Source: Bedellia somnulentella
Lineage: Eukaryota; Arthropoda; Insecta; Lepidoptera; Bedelliidae
DNA: 64,000 nt
Assembly (NCBI GenBank): GCA_963576735.1
Contig: OY755174.1
Span: 9,672,001 to 9,736,000 of the forward strand
Reading direction: 5' to 3'
The notes below the pieces were generated by a model, which saw only the letters and a list, made by a program, of their open reading frames with translations, was not told the DNA's origin and ran no database searches. Position 1 is the first letter of the stretch, and each line of letters begins with the position of its first letter. The position numbers and the translations under genes are program-made. This document shows, piece after piece, positions 55,890-64,000 of this stretch.

Positions 55890-56910
55890 ATAAAAAAATC
55901 GTTTTAAAAACTAAGTATTTCCATAGCACCAACTTAAAACGTAACACATTATTGGTGCATCTATATTAACTTGAACGTTTTTAATGTTTTTGCTTTAAAT
56001 GTATATATCTTATTTTTAAGGTAAATAAGAAAAGTTTTAAATCTTACTAAGATGTTCTAAAGCTTACTCATAAAGAACTCTATCCAATGAAATTGGAATA
56101 ATACTTTGTATTTTCATGTTGACCTAACTTCTAATGTAAACTTCGTGCGTCCATTTAAAAGCCCGTTAAATTGTATCTAGTTTGTTCAAACCTCAACGAA
56201 AATATTAAGTACGGTAAGAGTGGTATAATAAACCCTTTCGAGATGTCCAACAAGAAAGCAGATGATGTTTTAGCGCCCCAGTGTGCTGAAAGAGCGCGAG
56301 TCGCGCGGGGCGACGGACGGGGCGACGGACGCGGCGGGGGGCGGCTCGGGTCGGCGACAAGCTTCACAATAGATAAAACAGTGATAGAACATGCACCGCG
56401 CCGCCGACATGAATAATTCATTAGGTTCACTTGCTACTTTTGTCAGTATCGGTGAATTTTCACCGCCTCCTATTGCCAAAATACGAGTTGAGGGACTGTT
56501 TATTGTGATACTTTTACTTTTTATCGATGCCATTTAATTTTAAACGGTTACGGTTATGTTCCGTGTTAAATCAAGTGGTTCAGTAATGTAACCTCTCTAG
56601 CCATTGTTGTTATGATTTATTTCTATTGTCTTCCGAAAAGTAACGATTTTCGGGATTTTTTTTTCTGTTGAATTAGAAAAGTAGTCTACATTAGTTTTAT
56701 AAGACTTGAAATTGCGAATTACTGTCTCCGTTCTTTGGTATATCTCTGAACTGCAAGATTATAAGTAATTGGATAGTACAGATGACTATTGTTGTGGATA
56801 TAAAGAAGAAAGCATTAAATAGCGACGTCCAGAGGGCGGTGAGGGCGAGTAGACTGAAATTGATGCTCCATAGACTTAGTGCCGCTACAAAACCAGATAC
56901 TACTTTATAC
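55890..56910 (+). other. Unassigned region with a GC-rich repeat patch
   Basis: 56295-56345 contains a short tandem of cgacggacggggcga-type units, GC-rich and open on both strands by composition only. No gene recognised. Confidence 0.35.
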
Positions 56911-56917
56911 TACAAAC

Positions 56918-57050
56918 ATACGTATACTCACGGCTATTAAACCCCAAAAGGGGTAGCCAGAGCTTCAGTATCAGAAAATAATTCAGCCACTTTTGTAAGT
57001 TAAGTAGGGAAAAGATAGTAAAATAAATGTTTTTAGTGATGGTTGGTTGG
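56918..57050 (-). repeat. SINE-A 3' half (-)
   Basis: tatactcacggctattaaac, aggggtagccagagcttcag and cagccacttttgtaagtt; 5' half missing. Confidence 0.8.
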
Positions 57051-57059
57051 ATAATTATA

Positions 57060-57695
57060 GAGCATTTAATATGGACTAACTTTTTTGTTAACTTTATTAT
57101 ATACAGAGATAGTGAATATTCTTTGGACTTTTTATATGGATCTTAACCGTTTTTTAAAGATATTGTTTCATTATAAATAAAAGATGTTTTTATAGAAATA
57201 GATTTCTGCGTCATAATTTGTATCACATAATCTGCATTATCACTAAGACCTGAATCAAAAAACAATAACTTGAACGTGCATTGCATTGCATTTGAACTAA
57301 ACACGTTGAAATTAATTTGCGCATTTGTGATATTCAACATGGATGCTAAATGCAATCTTAGTTTCTTTCGACAAAACAGAATGAGAAGAAGAATAGGGTA
57401 TATTTTTTTGCATTAGTACACCTATATGACCGTATCTAACCTGATGCGGCATTTTTTTTAAACTATTATTTTCATTAAAAAAATTGCAACACAAATATTA
57501 AGAACAAGTAAGTACTAATGTAATGAATTTCGGTGGCTAAAATTTATTGTTACGAAAAGGTTCAAAGTAATTGTGACATTTCGATATGTCTTTCAATCAA
57601 CTAATTTGGTACAGCTCCGAGCCTACCGCATATTTAAACGAATGACGTCATTTAGGTTTTGTTACTATTTCTCGAAAAAATGATTTTAGCACGCA
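57060..57695 (+). other. Unassigned AT-rich region
   Basis: No gene or repeat recognised. Confidence 0.35.
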
Positions 57696-57699
57696 CAAA

Positions 57700-57932
57700 G
57701 TTGCCGTGTTAGTGCTGGCTTAGAATGTCACTACCCCTTTCTACCCACGGGTGACGTAAGAGGCGACTAAGGGTGTGGGGCTTCTTAAGTTGTTTTTGAA
57801 GACCCATCACCAACAATACTTTATTTCTACCATCTTCTCCTCTATCAACTTCCAAATGAGGCTAAGGAATTTCTGGCTCTGGCTACATCTTTTTTGGGAT
57901 TTTTGTCCGTGAGTATATATACGTGTATGTAT
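57700..57932 (+). repeat. SINE-A copy (+)
   Basis: gttgccgtgttagtgctggc at the 5' end, then cactacccctttctacccac, gtaagaggcgactaagggtg, a ~15 bp deletion over the B-box-like motif, and ccgtgagtatatatacgtg. Confidence 0.88.
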
Positions 57933-57934
57933 AC

Positions 57935-58612
57935 GTTACTGGAAGTTTTCGTTACAATGCAACTAAGTGTTGGAATAATATTCCTCCACCAATGCGTGAA
58001 ATATTAAATAAATTTAATTTCAAAAAACAGTACAAAACGCTCCTTCTGAATCAACAAAAAATTAATATCTCAAAGACTTTCTCACACGTGCAAGTAAACT
58101 TCCAGTAAAATAATAAAAAAAATAACTAATGTATAAATGTATTGCTTGGTTTTCTCATGTGAACCTTTACTTGAGAATTTGTGAATGCTGATAATGTTTT
58201 CTTGTTCTTTTAATTATTTAATGTTCTGAGACTAAGCGAATATGTTTAAAGATAATTTTAAAAGATATTGTTTTTTATTATTATTTTTTTGTTGTGCATT
58301 TGTTTAGTTTACTGTCTGTTCCTTTACTATTTATTCAATTTTGTTTACTTCAAATGTGGCAGACACAGATTATTTTGTTTATATATTAATTAATTATGTG
58401 TAGTGTAGTGTAGGCCTTAACTGAAAACCAGTGTTTTGCCACTTGGCAATATCAAGCACTGAGTTAGGACCTAGTTTGTGTTACCATAGCACTAATTTTA
58501 AGTTTAAAATATTGTTTTTTTTTTCACTTTATGTATTGTTTTTCATATTGTATGTGGTGTTATGTTAACATAAATAAACGAGTTATCTATCTATCTATCT
58601 ATCTATATGCTA
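57935..58612 (+). mobile_element. LINE 3' fragment (CR1/jockey-like) ending in (CTAT)n
   Basis: The frame at 57938-58090 reads GSFRYNATKCWNNIPPPMRE and FNFKKQYKTLLL, which resembles the C-terminal end of CR1/jockey-type LINE ORFs (the SFRYRAPLLWNSLP-like signature). It is followed by a ~500 bp 3' UTR and a (CTAT)5 tail at 58588-58608. It is 5'-truncated exactly at the end of the SINE-A tail. Confidence 0.7.
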
Positions 58613-58614
58613 AA

Positions 58615-59200
58615 ATTAGTCAATCTAACATGCAGGTAAATTAATTTTCGTGAACATATATGGTTGCAACAAAATGATTTTCTTTACAGTTTTATTAACA
58701 GGTTTTTATTTATTAAATCTTTATGGCATTAAGTTTAATACTTAATAACACAAAAAGGAAATAAAAAACAGATCGAAGCTAAATAAAAATTTGTAAAGTT
58801 TCAGGCTGACTCGTGTTCTGCCAAAATAGTATGCTTCTGCAAAATTAAAAATATCCTCAATGTGACAGTTAAAGTACAGCGGTATATAAAAAAGGGCCTC
58901 CCTTAAATATTAATTTCACACAGAGTTTAGTATTTATAATTTTAGCAGCCGCAGAAATACATATTCTATTAAAATCTGGGGATGAATAAAACCTTTTTTA
59001 ACGTTTGGGTACGGAACTCCAAACATTACAGATCCAGAATACTTTTAAAAGAGAAACCGGTCTTTTAATTGATATCGCGACCAAAAAATAATAGTTCTAT
59101 CTAAAAATCTAGAAATCTATACTATAATAAGACTGTACCGAGGTCAAAACTGTACATTGAAGAAAAAAAAACCGGTGGAATATGTTTTGTTTTCAATACT
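58615..59200 (+). other. Unassigned AT-rich region
   Basis: No gene or repeat recognised. Confidence 0.35.
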
Positions 59201-59214
59201 GAAGCCGAATTTGC

Positions 59215-59625
59215 GCTTTTAGAAAAAAATGTCTGTCTGTCTGTATGTCCGGTCACCATGTTAATTCTACCGGACGGATCTTGATAAAATTTGGAATGAA
59301 TGTAGCTTATACCGGTGGCCAACATATAGGATATCATTTATCCCGGATTTCGCAAGGGTTCCCACGGGAACATAAAAAAACATAACTTATATGGCTCCCC
59401 ATATTTACACGATTAATTTTTTCATGGAACGACTTTATCAGACTCTTCATTAATAGTCTTTTTGGAAAATATAAGGGTTTCATCCATTTTCATCAAAATA
59501 AGTTGTCTGGAAGAGATCGCTTTTAGCGATAAGACCGCCGATTGTACCTCACTGTAAACTGTATGATAATTTCTTTTGTAAATTTGTGTTTGATGTACAA
59601 TAAAGAGTTATTCTATTCTATTCTA
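59215..59625 (+). repeat. Dispersed lepidopteran-type repeat ending in (TTCTA)n
   Basis: The (CTGT)n start, caccatgttaattctaccgg, gtggccaacatataggatatc, cgataagaccgccgattgtac and the aataaagagttattctattc end resemble common lepidopteran retroposon blocks. No ORF. Family not assigned. Confidence 0.45.
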
Positions 59626-59671
59626 AATGTCTATTTAATTGTTTGTCAACAAAAGTCAACACTAACGTCTT

Positions 59672-59748
59672 CGTTGCATAGCGGTATACCGTTCGGTTAA
59701 TACTAATCAAACGGAAGACCCAGGTTCGAATCTCGAGCACCACAATCT
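59672..59748 (+). repeat. tRNA-like sequence (+)
   Basis: catagcggtatacc gives an A-box-like region and aggttcgaatct a B box, spaced as in a tRNA. The acceptor ends do not pair convincingly, so a SINE head or tRNA pseudogene is likelier than a functional tRNA. Confidence 0.45.
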
Positions 59749-60367
59749 TTTTGCGATTTTTGTTTTGCTTTTGTGTTAGCTTAGAATAATAGGAAGCACT
59801 ATTCCTTCTCTTTCACATTCAACTATGCGAATATGTATGAATAAAGATAATTGAAAGTATGAATTTTGCATATTCATTTGGTAGGTTTGAGAATATGTTT
59901 ATAACTTTTATTTTTTTAACTATTATATTCTCATAGATATATTGTGTTATACTTACGCATAAATTTATATTCTGTTTAAGCCTCAGAATGCATAGTTAGT
60001 AAATAATAGCACATATCTCAATTTTAATTTAGTACCGCCATCTATTGACCGATGACTGATTGGCTGCAATCTCTCACACATCACCAACATTAATTGTAGG
60101 GGGCAGCACCGGGTCGCCAAACTGCTATCCATACCTATTAAAGATATTCTCATTTTTGAACATAGAAACTTGGTACAAAATGGTTAGTTTCATGATTCTT
60201 ATAAACAATTAAAAAGGTTTTTGGGAACTCACCCCCTAAGGGATTCAAATATAGTATACAGATTTTTGATCTATAAATATACTGTATCTAGAAATTTGAA
60301 ACTTGATGCGACTGACTGATATAACCACTACAAAAAGGAATATATGAAATTCATCCATCAATCAATC

Positions 60368-60555
60368 ATGAGTATATACTAACGGCTATAAATCCCAAAA
60401 AAGGGTAGCCACAGCTTCAGAGGTAGTAATTCTTTATCCACTTTTGAAAGTTGAATGGGGAAAAGGTAGTCAAATGGGTTTCCAACTGCATCGCCCAATA
60501 ATCACTTAAAAAGCCTCAATGTTCATTATATCTATTACAATGCCCACGGGATTAA
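60368..60555 (-). repeat. SINE-A copy (-), shortened
   Basis: tactaacggctataaatccc, agggtagccacagcttcag, gggtttccaactgcatcgcc and acaatgcccacggg in order. Confidence 0.78.
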
Positions 60556-60610
60556 AAATATAAAGAAACAGAAGTTAAGATAGTGTTTTGGTAACAACAA
60601 ATGTAGGTTG

Positions 60611-60864
60611 CCGTGTAGTGTCGGCTTAGAATAACACTACCCCATTTCTACCCGTGGGTGATCGTAAGAGGCGACTAAGGGTATAGGGGGCTTTTTAAGT
60701 GATTTTTGGGCGATGTGGTTGGAGACCTGTCACCAAAAACATTTATTATTACCATCTTTTCCCAATCAACTTCCAAAAGTGGCTGAGGAATTTTTCATTC
60801 CAAAGCTCTGGCTACCCCGTTAAGGGATTTATAGCCGTGAGTATATGTATGTATGTATGTATGT
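60611..60864 (+). mobile_element. SINE-A, full length reference copy with 12 bp target duplication
   Basis: 254 bp from ccgtgtagtgtcggc to the GTATG tail, flanked by aaatgtaggttg at 60599-60610 and 60865-60876. It defines the element ends. Inside are gtaagaggcgactaagggta, a B-box-like ggttggagacc, aacttccaaaagtggctgag, and the LINE-like end gctctggctaccccgttaag then ccgtgagtatatg. Confidence 0.93.
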
Positions 60865-60889
60865 AAATGTAGGTTGATACAAAAAATGT

Positions 60890-60925
60890 AGTCCACGCGG
60901 ACGTAGTCGCGGGCAAAAAGCTAGT
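60890..60925 (+). repeat. Lepidopteran repeat terminus
   Basis: ccacgcggacgtagtcgcgg followed by gcaaaaagctagt is a frequent 3' end motif of dispersed repeats in moths and butterflies (from memory). Confidence 0.5.
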
Positions 60926-60929
60926 CATC

Positions 60930-61530
60930 AATATCTTTGTTAACAAAAAAAGTTGCAGAACATAAATAATTACATTTTAGTAAAGGATAATTTTAGAGAA
61001 TGTATCTTTTCACAATTAAGTACTCGTTTTCGAAGCTGCGCTAAGTCTATGCTTTTCAGCCCACTGTGCGGCGCGGCGGCGAGCGTGACGTCAGCGGGAC
61101 GTCCTACACCCCAAGCGCCGCTACTGAAAGGCGTTATAATTTACGATCATCCCGGAAAATCCCAGGATTATTTTTATTCGATAACAATAAAGGTACCGCA
61201 GAGGGTTACCTTTATTATCACTCAGAGGAGACGACTCTTTTACAGCTTTACACATGTTACGCTCATGAAAATGGAAATACGATTTGAAACTTTCAACGTT
61301 ACAGCTTTTTTGTGGCACTGTTATTTAATGTCAATGTGCAGATTTATTTTATTTGAGTGTGTATTTTAGTAACCATTAGTATGTTGTGGTTTCGTAAACA
61401 AGAGATATTTAATGATCTGATGCTGAAGTAACTAGAACTTGTTATTATACTCAACTCAAATATTCACGATGTAAATCGCCAAAGGGGTGTCAGACGTACA
61501 AATACATCTGAAAATCAAGTGATATTAATG
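60930..61530 (+). other. Unassigned region with a GC-rich patch
   Basis: 61060-61120 is GC-rich and includes a CRE-like tgacgtca. No supported gene. Confidence 0.3.
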
Positions 61531-61534
61531 TTGC

Positions 61535-61700
61535 CTGGTGCTCAAAGTACCCAAGTTTTGCTTGTACAGGGCCCACACGTGATAGGGGGAAGGCCTACCG
61601 CCGTTTTTGACGAATACATTGTCACACGACTAAGCCAGGTGGATTTCTTGAGAATGTTTTCCCTCACTGTTAATAATCAAACTGAACTCACGCCCCTATG
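61535..61700 (-). repeat. SINE-B fragment (-)
   Basis: cacgtgataggggg-aaggcctaccgccgtttttgacgaa, gtcacacgactaagccaggtgg and ttttccctcactgttaat are the reversed SINE-B middle. Confidence 0.85.
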
Positions 61701-61784
61701 TAGAATATACTCCTTCTATTGTCAGTAAAAATAGTAAAAGATTGTGTAAAACAGGATCATCTTGTGTACATACTGTTTTTTACA

Positions 61785-61975
61785 ATCATTTACCGACTCT
61801 ACTTCCAAATATGGCCGAAGAATTTCTAATTCTTCTTCTTCTTTGGGTGCCATCTTCTATCAGAGGTCGGCTATCATTATGGCCAATTTGGCCCATGATG
61901 TTGCGGCGCGGAACAATTCGATGGAGTTTCTAATTCTAAATCTTTAACAACCCCTATTTGTGATTTTAGCCATAG
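61785..61975 (+). repeat. SINE-A remnant (+), disturbed
   Basis: ccgactctacttccaaatatggccgaagaatttctaattc is SINE-A-like. An unrelated ~80 bp follows before a second tttctaattctaaatc and a degraded end (atttgtgattttagcc). Confidence 0.5.
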
Positions 61976-61979
61976 GCAT

Positions 61980-62880
61980 ATGTGGGCATTTTTCAAAAGT
62001 TTTGACCAGGCGAAAACAGCATGTCCTCTGACTTTACACCGTAATATTTACATTTTAAGTCATTTATATCAAATATGTGATATATCAAATGAAAGGAAAT
62101 TTAAACACAAGTAAATGCACAATATAAAAAATACATGAAAAGGTAACGAAATATGAGTAATTAAAAAAAATATGACGACATACCCCCCTATTTTTCGATG
62201 TCTCACGCAACTTTGCACACTTTCATGTGTCATATCTCAGAATTTATGTATGGAAAAGTCACCGAAAAACAGGTAATTTTTCTTAAAAATGGCTTTGTCA
62301 TGCTTTCTAATAAACGTTTTTATAGGGTTTTCAAAGAAAAATATTGAAATAATTAAGAAAAACTGTTGTCCACGAATTCGGGTATACCGGAATTTCCATC
62401 AAGTAACGGTAGGTTTTACCGTCTTAAAAAATAAATTTTACCAAATCTAAAACGTTTTTTAGGTCTAGCAACCCACTTTTAACAGAATGAAATCATGACT
62501 TCCGGTGTTCTAGGAGTCTATGGTTTGTTAAAACCGTTTTCTAGTTGCGACCTGACCGTGGGCCAAAATTTTGCTCCCGTAAGTACGATTTTTTGTGTAA
62601 AGATACTATTATTTACACACGAAGTCACGAACACTTCTTATTACCGTTCGAACGAAGTATTTAGGTATCATTTAAAAGAATGGAAATGATCGAATATATT
62701 GTATTTTGATGTATTTTAAGGTTTTAATTTTTAAAAATGGACTTTCGTAACGTCATGATCATAACGTTATATACAAGCGGAATGATTTTCATTACTAACT
62801 GGAACCATAAAGCCGCGATCTCATTGCTATAGTTATTGTTTACTACGAATTTGCATTATATGAATATTTTATCTTTTTAA
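61980..62880 (+). other. Unassigned AT-rich region
   Basis: No gene or repeat recognised. Confidence 0.35.
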
Positions 62881-62884
62881 TCTT

Positions 62885-63190
62885 CGTTTTTTCAACTTTT
62901 GGTAGGAGGTTTGGCAGGGTATTTCTTTATTATACATGGTGGCATTTGCACCTTTAACGATTTTTTCACCAACGGTTCTTGAGGTCAAAAGCAACAGCTT
63001 TTGTTCTACAACTTTTAAAAATTCGTGCAAATAAATTCGCTTCTTCATACAAAGTTGATCAGCTGATTAGCCGTTTCGCTGAAAAAATCGTTAAAGGTTC
63101 AAATGCCATCCTGTATAACTGTATCCTTATTGATATTGCTGTACTTTTAGTATTTCGACTGATTATTATTTTTATATAGTTTATTATAGA
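62885..63190 (+). repeat. Repeat unit A, occupied by the MITE
   Basis: The flanks gttttttcaacttttggtag and ctgtatccttattgat...gctgtacttttagtat match unit B at 63509-63630, with the MITE inserted between them. Confidence 0.78.
62935..63113. mobile_element. Mariner-type MITE (179 bp), TA target duplication
   Basis: Terminal inverted repeats of about 34 bp (CATGGTGGCATTTG... / CAGGATGGCATTTG...) are mostly complementary, with TA on each side at 62933-62934 and 63114-63115. The related sequence at 63509-63630 lacks it, showing the empty site. No transposase. Confidence 0.82.
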
Positions 63191-63508
63191 CTGAAGAGAA
63201 ACTAGTTGACTGATTATTGCTAAAATAATTTGTAATGAACCTAGATGTAAGTTTAAAATATTTTGATAATTCCCTTTAATTCCGAAATAAAAAGTTGTTT
63301 TATGTGTAAACTAGACAATACTAATCAAGTCTCGTTCGACTGCAAATTTCGGAATAATTTTGACTTAATTTTGTTTTTCTTTTGTGAAATGATGAATACC
63401 ATTTTTGTTAACCTGTTTAGTTGTGATACAAATGTTACATTGTGATAACGAAGTTCTCTATAGTCTAGGCACGTAATTTTACCTACATACTTTTGAAGTC
63501 CGAAACTT

Positions 63509-63630
63509 AGTTTTTTCAACTTTTGGTGGGACAGGGTATTTATTTATTATATAATTGTATCCTTATTGATGTTGCTGTACTTTTAGTATTTTGACTGATT
63601 ATTATTTTGATATAGTTTATGATAGGCGCA
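63509..63630 (+). repeat. Repeat unit B, empty site
   Basis: gttttttcaacttttggtgg, cagggtatttatttatta, then directly ttgtatccttattgatgttg and gctgtacttttagtatt. Same order as unit A without the MITE. Confidence 0.78.
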
Positions 63631-63634
63631 ATAC

Positions 63635-64000
63635 ATAGCTTTGTGAACGCAGCCTTATATTCCAATTACTAACAAGACATTTCCCTGTCGTAACTATCGT
63701 GCTGTGAGTTAATTAAGAAAATACCATTTGTTTTTGTATTTTTATAAGATTATGTCTGATATTAAAGCTTGATGATGCTTATTAATATATTTTCTATCGT
63801 TTGTTCCAAGAGCTAATTGTTATATATATTGCATGTTTCTTAAAAACGTGTTAAAATTTGGTCTATTGTCAGAAAAGTGTTGCTTACTGGAGGTAATTTT
63901 GTTTTAATTTAATGAAAATAATCATGGCACAGTCTTTATATATGTTAAATTAGTTGATAACAAAGTTAAGTAATATAACTTTAAATAAAAAACATAAAAA
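63635..64000 (+). other. Unassigned AT-rich end of window
   Basis: No gene or repeat recognised. Confidence 0.35.

Noticed and set aside
56171..56416. Open frame with a GRGDGRGGG segment (RGG-like protein)
   Set aside because: The glycine/arginine stretch comes from a short GC-rich tandem repeat, and the rest has no coding character.
59672..59748. Possible functional tRNA gene
   Set aside because: A- and B-box motifs are present, but I could not form a convincing acceptor stem and canonical anticodon loop. Kept only as a tRNA-like repeat.
60953..61369. 138-codon frame with a CRE-like site nearby as a gene
   Set aside because: The frame mixes GC-rich and AT-rich parts with no domain; a single tgacgtca match is not evidence of a promoter.
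1..64000. CRISPR array, phage, operon or other prokaryotic defence system
   Set aside because: Repeats here are retroposons, microsatellites and foldbacks. The split gene structure and insect-type transposons show nuclear insect DNA.

Overview
This window looks like nuclear DNA from a moth or butterfly (Lepidoptera). It is AT-rich, has long introns, and is dominated by transposable elements. The lineage call rests on three things: a six-exon classic odorant-binding protein gene; Dong/R4-type non-LTR elements sitting in (TTA)n tracts, as first described in Bombyx mori; and dense short retroposons with TATG-type tails. No database search was possible, so species and family names are inferences from motifs.

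Layout. 1-16.5 kb: one host gene on the + strand encodes a 141-residue secreted odorant-binding protein in six exons (112-180, 5745-5820, 6994-7082, 7811-7913, 14853-14923, 16129-16146). Every junction is GT-AG and in phase. Its introns are swollen by transposons: an old R4/Dong relic in intron 1, two almost identical Dong copies in intron 4 (one full length with an intact 1200-residue ORF, one 5'-truncated), and many copies of a ~250 bp retroposon called SINE-A here. 16.5-19.9 kb: little but SINE-A. 19.9-25.1 kb: a complete, very young Ty3/gypsy LTR retrotransposon of the CsRn1 type, with 257 bp LTRs differing at one base, gag, pol and a small third ORF for a membrane protein; a tRNA-derived SINE (SINE-B) abuts it. 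25.5-35 kb: degenerate repeats and unassigned sequence. 35.1-38.7 kb: a nested cluster, in which an RTE-like LINE is split by a Penelope-like element, itself hit by a LINE tail and by a Harbinger-type MITE. 38.7-64 kb: mostly unassigned AT-rich DNA with SINE-A, SINE-B and LINE fragments, tRNA-like fragments, foldback structures, a LINE 3' end at 58 kb and a mariner-type MITE at 63 kb. Its empty site survives in a partial duplicate 0.4 kb away.

How the parts relate. The most informative relationship is between the RTE-like LINE and SINE-A: their last ~45 bp are clearly alike. This suggests that the LINE machinery mobilises SINE-A, and it explains the ultra-short (42 and 65 bp) LINE-tail insertions flanked by 12-13 bp target duplications. 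The only confident host gene is the odorant-binding protein. A few GC-rich patches could be exons of other genes, but the evidence is weak. I found no CRISPR array, operon or prokaryotic system, and nothing that amounts to a new multi-gene system.
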